Origin: a virus
Direction: 5' to 3' (one strand)
Length of the DNA: 45,255 nucleotides
Virus record (IMG/VR): IMGVR_UViG_3300033183_000691
Coordinates: 1-45,255 of that record
Both the position numbers and the translations under genes were made by a program. This document shows positions 1-8,499 of this stretch, one piece after another (the first letter of the stretch is position 1; the number at the start of each line of letters is the position of its first letter). The notes beneath the pieces are model-generated. The model was not told the origin of the DNA, did not search any database, and was given only the letters and a program-made list of their open reading frames with translations.

Positions 1-420
1 TCAGCAAATCTTCCCTATCAGTGGATGCCAATCTACATCAGAGCCTTTTTGAAGCACTCGATCGTCTAATGTTGAAACATCGTAGACGCCTGAATTTTTT
101 AACTTCCATGCTTGGAAAGGCTTCAGGCGATCGACTAGTGGAATGACATCTACTCGCTCAAGCCAGTTAACGGCAGTCGAAGCTTGGTTGAACCCTCGGT
201 CCACGTCAACAAAGTCTGCTTCCTGTCCCGCTTCGTCACCGCGGAAACCAAAAATACGCAGTTGATCCCTCATACTCGAGTGCAGGCCAAATATTTCTCC
301 ATCGAAATTGAAAGGATATCGGGCGTTTGCCAGCAAATACTTCCACCCATCTTGCGTGACTGCTTGCGGCACATTCACCCGCAAGATTAACCCCCAATGT
401 ATTGCTGCATTAAGCGCCAA
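1..420 (-). CDS. Hypothetical protein, 139 aa
   Basis: I do not recognise this protein. It is complete: the stop is at the first bases of the window and the start is a TTG at 420. That start is supported by an AAGGAG ribosome binding site six bases upstream (427-432 on the plus strand); no ATG occurs near the N-terminus. The product looks soluble, with several Trp residues and no signal peptide or membrane segment. Base composition is more AT-rich than the phage genes to the right. It may be host sequence or a left-end cargo gene. Confidence 0.6.
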   Translation of the reverse strand: MALNAAIHWGLILRVNVPQAVTQDGWKYLLANARYPFNFDGEIFGLHSSMRDQLRIFGFRGDEAGQEADFVDVDRGFNQASTAVNWLERVDVIPLVDRLKPFQAWKLKNSGVYDVSTLDDRVLQKGSDVDWHPLIGKIC

Positions 421-616
421 ACCGCTCTCCTTAAATACACATCAACTGATCATCTTCATTGAACGTGGTTCGAGCTTAGCAGGATTTTGATGTCGTTGTC
501 ACCGCACGCTGCGCCCAGGCTGGTAGACCAAAGCAGGAGGCTAGATCGTGTACTACAATTTCATTGGGTCGACTTCGCTATTCGACACGCAGCGATGAAT
601 AAAATCGCTGTCCGTC

Positions 617-1621
617 TCAATATTTCTGCTTGTCAGGAATTACACCGCGCACACCACCGCGCGGTTCAGCTACATCGCCTTTTCGGCGTGGGATTAGATG
701 AACATGTACGTGAAAAATGGTTTGCCCGGCTTCGGAACCAGCGTTGATACCGACGTTGAAGCCTGACACCGTGGGGTCGGCGGTCATGATCTGCATGCGT
801 TGATCCCGGAGCAACGACTGGATCGCGTTCAACTCGGGTTGGTAAAGATCGAAGTAATCCGCTACATGCCGTTTCGGGATGATCAGTGTATGCAACGGCG
901 TAACTGGAAAGCCGTCGCGTATGGCGTAGCACAGCTCGTTCTCAGCGATGATCCTGCTGTTGTCGATGCCACAAAATAAGCAGTCAGTTTCACGATCGTT
1001 ATAGGTCTCGAGCACGCCGCGGAAATCTGTATCATCCCGATCCCGCTTATTCGTATTGCACGTCATGCAAAGCGCTTGAAAGTTGCTCAAGTCGTCGCTG
1101 CCGCCTTTCGCGCGCGGCAGGATGTGGTCGACATGAAGCGCTGCGTGTTCTTCATGGGCGCCGCAAAGTTCGCAGCGATATTTGGCCCGCTTGAGCACCT
1201 CGTACCTTACGGAGCCGGGCACATACCCATCTGAAATGCTGCGATGCCCCCAAATGCCGTCACCGCGTTGGTTGATGTAATCGGTAAGGCGTTGCTGGCA
1301 GAGGTCAACGAGGGCGCCGGTTTCCTCTGTGGTTAGATGACCAGCGGCGAGCCTATACCCTGTAATTCGGCGCCCATCTTTGATTGGCTCAATAACGCCA
1401 TTTTGCCTGAGAACCTTGCCCACCATATTTTTGGTGCGGATTTCGTAGTATTCGACCTGTGAGCGGTCGTAACTCACGAGGGCTTTGGCAACGTCCTCGG
1501 TGGAAGCGGTTCCACCATTTTCCAGCAGTACGCGAAGCATGACCGGCTGATAGACATGCGACATCCGCATCTGCTCGCGGATGTAGGCTTCAAGCTGCTG
1601 ATAGGTAAGGTTTGCACTCAT
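617..1621 (-). CDS. HNH endonuclease-HIT domain fusion protein
   Basis: The 334-aa product joins two catalytic folds. An N-terminal part of about 130 residues (possibly winged-helix-like) is followed by an HNH nuclease domain with CELCG, an HVDHILPR segment and a CMTCN zinc-type pair. A HIT (histidine triad) domain follows, opening with CLFCG and ending in the active-site motif HVHVHLIPRR. HIT proteins hydrolyse or transfer nucleotides; HNH domains cut DNA. The start chosen is the ATG at 1621 (MSANL); longer in-frame starts overlap the next gene. It lies on the same strand as, and about 30 bases downstream of, the recombinase-linked HTH gene, so it may be the last gene of that operon or host DNA at the prophage edge. 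A defence role is possible but not shown. Confidence 0.85.
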   Translation of the reverse strand: MSANLTYQQLEAYIREQMRMSHVYQPVMLRVLLENGGTASTEDVAKALVSYDRSQVEYYEIRTKNMVGKVLRQNGVIEPIKDGRRITGYRLAAGHLTTEETGALVDLCQQRLTDYINQRGDGIWGHRSISDGYVPGSVRYEVLKRAKYRCELCGAHEEHAALHVDHILPRAKGGSDDLSNFQALCMTCNTNKRDRDDTDFRGVLETYNDRETDCLFCGIDNSRIIAENELCYAIRDGFPVTPLHTLIIPKRHVADYFDLYQPELNAIQSLLRDQRMQIMTADPTVSGFNVGINAGSEAGQTIFHVHVHLIPRRKGDVAEPRGGVRGVIPDKQKY

Positions 1622-1653
1622 GGCCAAGAAATGGCCGAAAAACGGGAAAAAAT

Positions 1654-2067
1654 CTAGCCTTTCTGGTGATTTGGTGTGGCCAACGTTTGTCCAAACACTA
1701 CGCCCGCCTGGTCCGCCCAAGGCAAGCCCACACAATCTGACAGCTGCATCACGGTCACGGCAGACACCTCCCGCCGAAACACCAGTCGTTTCAAGACCTC
1801 AGGCGCAAGATATGCCAACCGCAGCTGCCTGCTGACATGGCGCTCGGCGAGGTTCACAGCGATTGCTAGGTCGCGGACGGTGCTGAACTCACCCGATTCC
1901 ATCCGCCGCCGCCAGGCCCAGGCGCGGCCAATGGCGCGCAGAATGTGCGGATCTTGGGTGTTGTCCTCGCTGGGCAGGTAATCGGCAGGCGGCAGGATTT
2001 TGGGCCGCCCGTTCTTTTTGCGCACCTTGAGAGGAACGAAAACCTGAATGGTGTCGGGCGCAGCCAT
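1654..2067 (-). CDS. Small HTH-like protein linked to the serine recombinase
   Basis: A 137-aa basic protein. The central part (about residues 65-110) contains a helix-turn-helix-like stretch, roughly DLAIAVNLAERHVSRQLRLA, which reads like a ParB/sigma-type DNA-binding helix pair. The ATG at 2067 overlaps the recombinase stop as TGATG, so translation is probably coupled; a GTG three bases upstream is an alternative start. Its fixed position right after the recombinase suggests a role as recombination directionality factor or regulator, but this is inference from position only. Confidence 0.65.
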   Translation of the reverse strand: MAAPDTIQVFVPLKVRKKNGRPKILPPADYLPSEDNTQDPHILRAIGRAWAWRRRMESGEFSTVRDLAIAVNLAERHVSRQLRLAYLAPEVLKRLVFRREVSAVTVMQLSDCVGLPWADQAGVVFGQTLATPNHQKG

Positions 2068-3389
2068 CACTCTGCGGCCTCAAGCTGGCGCGGAACCATC
2101 ATGTCTCGCATGACGCCCGCAATGCCGTCGGTGCGCAAGTCGATGACAAGGCCTTCAGCAGTCACGGTGACGCGACGGACAAGGAGTTGGATGATGCGCG
2201 CCTGTTCGCCCGGAAAGAGCTGATCCCAAAGCTTGGGGAAGTGCTGCAGGGCTTCGATTGCATCCTTCTCAGAGATGTCGTCGCGGTCCAGCGCGGCAAT
2301 AACCTGCGCCGTGGTTTCTGGCGTGCGCAGAACACGGCGGATTTCTGTGATGACGGCAGCCTCGGCAGTGTCGGCCGGCAAGCGCCTCGGGATGCCATCC
2401 TCGGGCGTTTCCCTGTTCTTGAGAAGGTCCATGGAGACATAGTAGCGATACCGACGCGTGCCCTTCTTCGTGCTGGAGGGGGTCATGGCTGCGCCGGTGG
2501 CAGTGAAGAGCAATCCCTTGAGCAGCGCAGGCGTTTGCGTCCGACTGTTATTCGCCCGCTTGCGGGGACTTTCCCCCATAATGTCATGCACCTGTTCCCA
2601 GAGCCGCGCGTCGATAATGGCCTCGTGTTCCCCGGGATAGGACTTGCCTTTGTGAACGGCTTCACCGCGGTAGACGCGATTGTTCAGCAGGCGATAAAGG
2701 TAGCCCTTATCGATCAGCGCGCCTTGTTTGCTGCGGAACCCATCGTTGCGCAGTTCGCGGGCCAGAACGGTGGCAGAGCCTACCTCAACAAAGCGCTCAA
2801 ACACCATGCGGACCTTGGCGGCTTCCTCTTCATTCGGAACCAGCTTGCGGTCGACGACATCATAGCCGAGAGGCACATAGCCGCCCATCCACATGCCCTT
2901 CATGCGCGAGGCCTTCACCTTGTCACGGATGCGCTCGGCCGTAACTTCGCGTTCGAACTGGGCAAAGGACAGCAAGATGTTCAGCGTCAAGCGCCCCATC
3001 GAGGTGGTCGTATTGAAGGACTGCGTCACCGAGACGAAGGTCACGCCGTTCCGGTCGAAGACCTCTACCAGCTTGGAAAAGTCCATCAGAGAGCGCGACA
3101 GACGATCGATTTTGTAGACGACGACCACATCCACGAGACCGTCCTCGATATCGGCCAGCAATTGCTTCAGCCCGGGGCGCTCCAATGTTCCACCTGAAAT
3201 GCCGCCATCATCGTATTGGTCACGCACCAGCGCCCAGCCTTCGGATTTCTGGCTGGCGATATAGGCCTCGCAGGCCTCGCGCTGCGCATGAAGCGAGTTG
3301 AACTCTTGCTCGAGGCCTTCCTCGCTCGACTTGCGGGTATAGATGGCGCACCGGAGGCGGCGGGCGGGTTTTGCGGGCACGTCTTTCAT
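2067..3389 (-). CDS. Large serine recombinase (prophage integrase)
   Basis: 440 aa. The N-terminal resolvase domain has the catalytic motif YTRKS with nucleophile Ser21, and DRLSRS around residue 100. A recombinase domain follows (about 170-280). It should catalyse prophage integration and excision between att sites through a 5'-phosphoserine intermediate. The zinc-ribbon region that usually reads G-L-x-C-x-x-C-G here reads GLLFTATGAAMTP, so its metal-binding cysteines are absent. The protein is short for a large serine integrase, with little C-terminal coiled-coil. The start has a GAGGTGAGG ribosome binding site and overlaps the stop of the upstream DUF2924 gene. Confidence 0.95.
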   Translation of the reverse strand: MKDVPAKPARRLRCAIYTRKSSEEGLEQEFNSLHAQREACEAYIASQKSEGWALVRDQYDDGGISGGTLERPGLKQLLADIEDGLVDVVVVYKIDRLSRSLMDFSKLVEVFDRNGVTFVSVTQSFNTTTSMGRLTLNILLSFAQFEREVTAERIRDKVKASRMKGMWMGGYVPLGYDVVDRKLVPNEEEAAKVRMVFERFVEVGSATVLARELRNDGFRSKQGALIDKGYLYRLLNNRVYRGEAVHKGKSYPGEHEAIIDARLWEQVHDIMGESPRKRANNSRTQTPALLKGLLFTATGAAMTPSSTKKGTRRYRYYVSMDLLKNRETPEDGIPRRLPADTAEAAVITEIRRVLRTPETTAQVIAALDRDDISEKDAIEALQHFPKLWDQLFPGEQARIIQLLVRRVTVTAEGLVIDLRTDGIAGVMRDMMVPRQLEAAE

Positions 3390-3841
3390 GCCTCACCTCG
3401 CTTCCGCTCGCGCAGACCAAAAAAGCGATAGCCGTTCCAGCGGGTGCCGGTGATGGCGCGGGCAACAGCCGAGAGCGATTTGTAGCGCTGGCCACCCCAA
3501 TCGAAGCCGTCTTTCAAAACGGTGACCGTATGCGCAGTGCCATCCCATTCACGGATGAGCTTAGTGCCCACCACGGGGTTACGCGGGTCAGCAATCTGGG
3601 CCTTGCGCGTGAGCGTGCCCTCCACTTCGTCGGCCAGGAGATCCAGCAGGCGACGGGTTTGTTTGTCCGGGCCGCCATAGGTCAATTCTTGGATGCGATA
3701 AGCGAGGCGGCTTTCCAAGAATGTGCGGCTGTTGTTTGGGGCCGGCGCATTAAACAGCGCCTGCCATTCGGCCTTCAGGTCATTGACAGACATGAATTTC
3801 AAGGCAGCCAAGCGTGCCAGGATGGGGTCTTGTGTGGTCAT
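3386..3841 (-). CDS. DUF2924 domain protein
   Basis: 151 aa, resembling DUF2924 proteins that sit next to serine recombinases in alphaproteobacterial prophages. Visible family features are the LKAEWQALF segment near residue 25, RLAYRIQEL near residue 50, and a C-terminal half with TKLIREWDGTAHTVTVL followed by WNGYRFFGL. The ATG at 3841 is preferred over an upstream in-frame start because a GGAG site lies just before it. It overlaps the recombinase start by four bases. Function is not established; the tight linkage suggests an accessory role in integration or excision. Confidence 0.85.
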   Translation of the reverse strand: MTTQDPILARLAALKFMSVNDLKAEWQALFNAPAPNNSRTFLESRLAYRIQELTYGGPDKQTRRLLDLLADEVEGTLTRKAQIADPRNPVVGTKLIREWDGTAHTVTVLKDGFDWGGQRYKSLSAVARAITGTRWNGYRFFGLRERKRGEA

Positions 3842-4041
3842 GCAGATCTCCTCTGAGTTGGAGTTGCAGTACCGCTCTGTTTGCGCGGGAAGTGTAGCGA
3901 ACTGTCTCCAGCATTCTTGGATAGATCGTCGCGATCGCAATCAGTGAGGCGCACAACGGCTATGGCCAAGAGGCCATAGAGTTCGATGCGGCGTTCATGC
4001 GCCGTCATGCGGTCGGGGTGAAGCGGATTGGGTCGGTTCAT
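3838..4041 (-). CDS. Small hypothetical protein, 67 aa
   Basis: Unrecognised. It begins with ATG at 4041, overlapping the helicase stop, and ends overlapping the DUF2924 start, so it fits a coupled operon without gaps. A GGAG site precedes the start. The first 35 residues (ERRIELYGLLAIAVVRL region) look like a folded helix; the C-terminus is polar and basic and may be disordered. Confidence 0.6.
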   Translation of the reverse strand: MNRPNPLHPDRMTAHERRIELYGLLAIAVVRLTDCDRDDLSKNAGDSSLHFPRKQSGTATPTQRRSA

Positions 4042-5720
4042 GCCGCGCTCCGAGGCGGGTCTAGCATGACCGCCGCCTTGATCGCGGCCTGGTTCCAGCG
4101 GAAGTTCAGGTGGCAGTTGGCGGCGTATTTTGAGAGGCCGAAGTCAAGTCCACTGGCGGTGAGCCCGGCTTTGTGCAGAAGCTCAACCTGACGCAGGCTG
4201 GCAGGATCGTTGATCCAGCGCTTGCTCTTGGCAGCCGCACTGCTGGTCTCGGTTTCACGGAGGAAGTCATCCGCTGCCGCGAGCGCCTGAATACGGGTTC
4301 CGACAGCCAATGTGCGAATTTGGCGGTGCTTTGGCCGTCCGAGCGCGTGCCAGAGTGTTCCATCGTGAAAAACCCCCGCCCATCCCTCAAATCCACTGGC
4401 CATAAGGGCCTGACCGTCACCGTGTAGATCGACCCAGGAAAATGGTGACCGTTCGAGCAGGGCAATTTCTGTCATCTCGAACGAGGTCAGAACCTGCGCT
4501 TCGCTGACCATGCGGGCAAATTCATGACCACAAAAATCGCAGATCGAAGCGCCAAGGGGCAGTTCTGCCTCGCAAGAGGGACAGGTTTTCCAAGGCTGTG
4601 CGCCCGCTGGGGGTTCATCCTCATCAAGCGCGATTTCCTGCTCGAGAGATCCATGCCGAAGCGCCGCACCGGCAAAATCCAGCACGATGCAGTCGGTCTT
4701 GATGATGCCGGGGTAGCGTTCCGGATCGACACGGCGCAGCCCGCGGCCGACGGCCTGGATGAATGTCCCCTTGTGCAGCATGGGGCGCAGAATGCCGATG
4801 CAGCCGACGGGCTGGCTGTCAAAACCCTCCGTCAGAACCATGCAGTTGGCGAGAACCTGAATGTCACCGCGATCAAAGCGCGCGATGAGATCGCTGCGCT
4901 CGGCGCCGGGCATATCGCCCGAGATGACGGCAGCAGAAACACCATCCGCCATGAAGGCCTCTGCCACGGCTTCGGCATGGGCCACGGTGGCGCAGAAAAA
5001 GATTGTGCGGCGGTCAGACGCTTTTTCTTTCCAATGCTCAACCACCGCTTCGTTCAGGACAGACCTGTTCAAGACCTTGTCCGCTTGGCGCATGTCAAAG
5101 TCGCCTGCCGTGCTGGCAAGTCCTGCCAATTCGTCATCGACGCCAAGGTCGATGGTAAAGGTGCGCGGCGGCACAAGCAGGCCACGAGCAATCAGCGTGC
5201 CGATCCTCAGATGGTAGCCGACATTGCTGAAGCTCCGGCGCAGGCTGCGCCCGTCACCGCGCCCCGGGGTTGCGGACAGGCCAAGAAGTTTTGCCTGCGG
5301 GTTTAAGGCGCGCACATGGTCGATTACAGATTGATAACTGGTCGCAGCGGCGCGGTGGCACTCGTCGATGATGAGATGCGAGACAGCCGGCATCGCGTCG
5401 CGCCTGTTGGCCCGCGCGAGCGTCTGCACGCTACCAAAGACAACCTGCCCACCCCAATCATCGCGCTCTGCTTTGACAACGGAGGATGGCAGACCCGATA
5501 TACGGGAAATTGCAGCGCGGTTTTGTTCGATGAGTTCATCCGTGTGTTGGAGAACAAGAACCTTCGCGTCGCGCTGGCGCTCTGCCTCTTCACCGACGAA
5601 AAAGCCTGCGATAGCCGTCTTTCCTGCGCCGGTCGGAAGCACAAGCATCGTGTTGCCATGTTCGGCTGTTCTATCGTGGGCGGCGTCAACCGCCGCCCTT
5701 TGATAATCGCGAGGGATCAT
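4038..5720 (-). CDS. SF2 DEAD/DEAH-type DNA helicase with zinc finger
   Basis: 560 aa. Helicase motifs in order: Walker A LPTGAGKT (28-35), DECH box (119-122), SATP motif III (149-152), and a helicase C-terminal domain with motif VI QAVGRGLRR. A four-cysteine zinc finger (CPSC ... CDFCG) follows around residue 390, then a C-terminal region without a recognisable domain. It resembles SSL2/type-I-restriction-like ATP-dependent helicases common in phage replication modules and probably unwinds or remodels replication or recombination intermediates. A GGGAGG site precedes the ATG. Confidence 0.9.
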   Translation of the reverse strand: MIPRDYQRAAVDAAHDRTAEHGNTMLVLPTGAGKTAIAGFFVGEEAERQRDAKVLVLQHTDELIEQNRAAISRISGLPSSVVKAERDDWGGQVVFGSVQTLARANRRDAMPAVSHLIIDECHRAAATSYQSVIDHVRALNPQAKLLGLSATPGRGDGRSLRRSFSNVGYHLRIGTLIARGLLVPPRTFTIDLGVDDELAGLASTAGDFDMRQADKVLNRSVLNEAVVEHWKEKASDRRTIFFCATVAHAEAVAEAFMADGVSAAVISGDMPGAERSDLIARFDRGDIQVLANCMVLTEGFDSQPVGCIGILRPMLHKGTFIQAVGRGLRRVDPERYPGIIKTDCIVLDFAGAALRHGSLEQEIALDEDEPPAGAQPWKTCPSCEAELPLGASICDFCGHEFARMVSEAQVLTSFEMTEIALLERSPFSWVDLHGDGQALMASGFEGWAGVFHDGTLWHALGRPKHRQIRTLAVGTRIQALAAADDFLRETETSSAAAKSKRWINDPASLRQVELLHKAGLTASGLDFGLSKYAANCHLNFRWNQAAIKAAVMLDPPRSAA

Positions 5721-5731
5721 GCGTGCCTCCC

Positions 5732-6367
5732 TCAGCGTGCCCAGAACGGTGCGCCGCCGTCAGAGGCGGTATTTGACCCTGCATAAGGGTCCTGCACCAC
5801 GCCGCCGCTGTAGCCCTGCGGCGCTCCCATAGGCGTTTGGATCGGTGCTGGCTGCCCGCCCATAATCTCAGCATATTGGCGATGCTCTGGCCCAACAGCA
5901 GCCTTGATGACATTGCGGCCGGGTTCGTCAGGCTCATCGCGGTTTTTGTCGATGCCGATCTTGGCGACAAAATCGAGACTGTTAAGATCGCCCAAGCTGC
6001 GGATCAGACGGGCCGCGCGTGCGGCCTCGGACTGGTCAGTGGCCTTGATGCCCCGGGCGGACTCGAGAATGCCCCTGATGAGGGCGCGGCCCCGGTTGGC
6101 GTATTTGTCGACGCCGCTGGCATCCACGCCTTTGCCGCGGAAACCGATGCGCGTGTAAATCCTCCGGCGGGCGAATGGCCCCTCCATCACAATGGCCTCG
6201 GTGTTGAGGTACTGCGCGGCGCTCGCCTGGCTTTGTGTCAACCAGCCTTCAGGGCCAGCGCCACCCGGGCGAATGATCATCGTGACCTTGACCAGAGTAT
6301 TGGCCGGGATGAGGTCAAAAGCGGCGTCTTGGCTGTCGGCGCCATTGAAATCCATATCGCTTGCCAT
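5732..6367 (-). CDS. DUF669-like putative ssDNA-binding protein
   Basis: 211 aa. The N-terminal half has the pattern of DUF669-like phage proteins: an AxTLVKVTMII strand, YLNTEAIVMEGPFARRRIY, then a helix with RALIRGILESA. The C-terminal 50 residues are Gly/Pro/Gln-rich and end in APFWAR, reminiscent of, but not the same as, an SSB tail. It lies directly upstream of the helicase and just downstream of a Sak4-like ATPase, a context typical of a phage recombination/SSB partner. AAGGAG precedes the start. The ssDNA-binding role is inference. Confidence 0.6.
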   Translation of the reverse strand: MASDMDFNGADSQDAAFDLIPANTLVKVTMIIRPGGAGPEGWLTQSQASAAQYLNTEAIVMEGPFARRRIYTRIGFRGKGVDASGVDKYANRGRALIRGILESARGIKATDQSEAARAARLIRSLGDLNSLDFVAKIGIDKNRDEPDEPGRNVIKAAVGPEHRQYAEIMGGQPAPIQTPMGAPQGYSGGVVQDPYAGSNTASDGGAPFWAR

Positions 6368-6370
6368 GGC

Positions 6371-7273
6371 TTATGCTCCTTGCGTCTGTGTCTGGGTGGG
6401 AATGGCGTCGGCCTCTGACGGCATGTCGAAGGTCAAAGCGCGTGCATTCGTGGTGGGCTGACCGTTTCGGATCTTCGTCATCAGACGGCCGAGGTGGGGC
6501 TCCTCAATCGTGCCCAGTCGCCCGCTACGGTCCTTGGCCGGATAGCCGTAGGGGTTAATCGTGGTGCACACGAAGGCCCGATACGCCTTGCCCTCTGTGG
6601 GCTGGATTTCCGTGAGGGTAATGACCTCGTCGACAATTCCCGGCAGCTCGAGGCCGGTCTTGGAACCTTCGACTTGCAGTGCAAAATAGGTCTTGCCGAA
6701 GTCATCAGCCTTTTTGTCGAGCAGCCCGACGAGCCAGATGTTTTTGCGGGGCGTGTGCTGGAGATGGGTCAACCAACCGATCATTTCCTGACCGAGCAGC
6801 CCATAGGCGCCCCGCAGATCGAGCTTGCCGTTGCGGTCGGATTGTACCTGTGGCTGGCCCTTGCACCACTGCATGCAAATGCGGGAGGCGACCGAAATCG
6901 AGTCCACGAAGATCGTGTCGTATTTGTCCAGCAGGCTTGGATCGCCAAAGAGGCGGCAAACCCGGTCATAGTCTTTCTGGCTATAAGCCTGATCGTCCCG
7001 CATTGCCGGGTTGGGGCCGCCAATCCAGGCCGCAAGATCACGGGCGCGCTCCCAGTCACGGACGCGGACTTCGTCTCCGGGCCAGCCCTGGACAGCCAGT
7101 TCACCGGCCTCGAGGTTGACGAAGAGCGTGCGGTCCGCATCGAGGGTCCAAAGTTGGCTGGTTTTGCCAATGCCGGAAATCCCGGTGAGAACCCCTTTGA
7201 TGCCGCGGGTTTCTTTCAAACGTTCATCTGCGGTGATGATGCGAAAAGATGAGGGCGTGTTTGGGCTCATCAT
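6371..7273 (-). CDS. Sak4-like P-loop ATPase (RecA-fold recombinase)
   Basis: 300 aa. Walker A is GISGIGKTS (31-39) and a Walker B-like strand is YDTIFVDSIS. Other blocks are LFVNLEAGE near the N-terminus and KNIWLVGLLDKK. The pattern matches phage AAA/RecA-like nucleotide-binding proteins of the Sak4 group, which promote single-strand annealing or strand exchange with an SSB partner. The start has a GGAGG site; a second ATG follows immediately. It sits between a small unknown gene and the DUF669-like gene, forming a probable recombination unit. Confidence 0.8.
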   Translation of the reverse strand: MMSPNTPSSFRIITADERLKETRGIKGVLTGISGIGKTSQLWTLDADRTLFVNLEAGELAVQGWPGDEVRVRDWERARDLAAWIGGPNPAMRDDQAYSQKDYDRVCRLFGDPSLLDKYDTIFVDSISVASRICMQWCKGQPQVQSDRNGKLDLRGAYGLLGQEMIGWLTHLQHTPRKNIWLVGLLDKKADDFGKTYFALQVEGSKTGLELPGIVDEVITLTEIQPTEGKAYRAFVCTTINPYGYPAKDRSGRLGTIEEPHLGRLMTKIRNGQPTTNARALTFDMPSEADAIPTQTQTQGA

Positions 7274-7563
7274 TGGCGGGCCTCCAATTCCTGGGCGGCA
7301 GCGGTTAGTGCGATATCGGCGCCCAATGCCCCCTGTTTGCGGGCCATCGTGATGATCTCTTCGAGGGCCATGATTTTCTGACCAATCGCGCGGCGTTCCT
7401 GCTCCAAGGGCAGAAGCGCAAAGGCGATTTGATCGAGAGTAGCGCGCTCAATGGGCAGATTGCGGGCCAGCCTGCCGCCAATGGCAGGGACCGCGATCGT
7501 GTCGGGAAGAGCGCTGAGCCAGGTGGACTGGCGGAGTTTTTTCAGAGGTGATGTGAACATCAT
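7270..7563 (-). CDS. Hypothetical protein, 97 aa
   Basis: Unrecognised small protein. It starts with a double ATG preceded by AGGAG, and its stop overlaps the start of the Sak4-like ATPase, so the pair is probably co-translated. The C-terminal 60 residues are predicted helical (ALLPLEQERRAIGQKIMAL region) and could form a short coiled coil. The N-terminus is basic. No known motif is visible. Confidence 0.65.
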   Translation of the reverse strand: MMFTSPLKKLRQSTWLSALPDTIAVPAIGGRLARNLPIERATLDQIAFALLPLEQERRAIGQKIMALEEIITMARKQGALGADIALTAAAQELEARQ

Positions 7564-7711
7564 CCAGCTCCTGTTTCGTCATGCTCCGGGGTCGTCATTG
7601 GGGTGACAACTGCCGGGCCCGACGCCGCCCTGGAGCTTGCGGTCGAGGTGTTTCCCCAAGGGTTTTGCATTCCCCCGAAGGCCCGGCATGTTTCGTGAAT
7701 GTCTCTTGGCC

Positions 7712-8329
7712 CTACTTACCGAGGCGGCGCGCAAACTGTCGGGGCGCTGCCTCGAAATACCCGTCGAGGCCCATGGCTATGGCCGCTTTGCGAATAGCGC
7801 TGAGCCGCTCATAAATCGTGCTGCGGTGCAGGCCCAAAATCCGGGCTGCATCCGACACTGAACCTTGGCTCACAGCGATGGCGATACGCCGCGAGCTGGG
7901 GCAAAGGGATGCCAGAAAGGTGGCGACGTCACTCTTAAGACCCGCGCCATGGTGGGCTGCAAAATCATCGACGCCGTGAGTGGGAGAGGTCTCACTCAAG
8001 GTATCGGCAAGGGTTAGGCCTTCCTCGCCGTTGTTGCTCAAGATCGGTGTTTCAAAGGACTGTGTCTTGCGGCTGGCCTTTGCTGCCTGGCTTTGGCGTG
8101 CAAGATCCGCGATCCTGTTTTTGACAATGCGATCGACAAAGGTGTCGAAGCAGGCGCGATCGGGATCGAACTGTTCTGCCCGGCGCAGAACCTCTTCCCG
8201 AAGCTCTTGTGCGATGTCCTCGGCATCGAGGCCGGGGGCGGCGCCAGAATGCGCCAGGCGCGCGGCGCGGATGTTGATGTTGCGATTGATGCGTGATGCG
8301 GGGTCAATCAGTGCGTTGAGGTGCTCCAT
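7712..8329 (-). CDS. Sigma-70 family RNA polymerase sigma factor (phage-encoded)
   Basis: 205 aa. Region 2 resembles a sigma-70 core-binding/-10 segment (DAEDIAQELREEVLRRAEQF, then TFVDRIVKNRIADLAR). After a linker of about 60 residues, region 4 carries a helix-turn-helix (SVSDAARILGLHRSTIYERL). This is ECF-like architecture and should bind host RNA polymerase to redirect transcription. It lies in the leftward early operon, so an early-to-late switch on this prophage is a reasonable guess. GAAGG precedes the ATG. It could instead be a Xis/terminase-like HTH protein, but the two-domain layout favours a sigma factor. Confidence 0.75.
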   Translation of the reverse strand: MEHLNALIDPASRINRNINIRAARLAHSGAAPGLDAEDIAQELREEVLRRAEQFDPDRACFDTFVDRIVKNRIADLARQSQAAKASRKTQSFETPILSNNGEEGLTLADTLSETSPTHGVDDFAAHHGAGLKSDVATFLASLCPSSRRIAIAVSQGSVSDAARILGLHRSTIYERLSAIRKAAIAMGLDGYFEAAPRQFARRLGK

Positions 8330-8429
8330 GGTATTCGCCTTCGTCCAGGTGGACGGGCTCGAGGGCCCGAATACCCGGCTCCGGCGAAAATTCCTTGGGA
8401 GGGCTGGACTGGTGGCGCGTAAATGAAAG

Positions 8430-8462
8430 AAGCCGCCGAGATCATTGTGATTTCAGCGGCTT
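8430..8462 (-). terminator. Hairpin downstream of the leftward genes
   Basis: AAGCCGC (8430-8436) and GCGGCTT (8456-8462) form a 7-bp stem with partly paired inner bases. It lies between the stop of the 8500-9606 gene and the sigma-factor gene. On the minus strand it is followed by a T-rich but interrupted run, so termination may be partial. The stem is seen; function is inference. Confidence 0.45.
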
Positions 8463-8499
8463 GAGAGCGGAAAATATTTTGAGATTTTTTCGTCGGGTC

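Noticed and set aside
2187-3197. 336-aa rightward open frame opposite the recombinase
   Set aside because: Antisense shadow caused by high GC; the recombinase on the minus strand has intact motifs.
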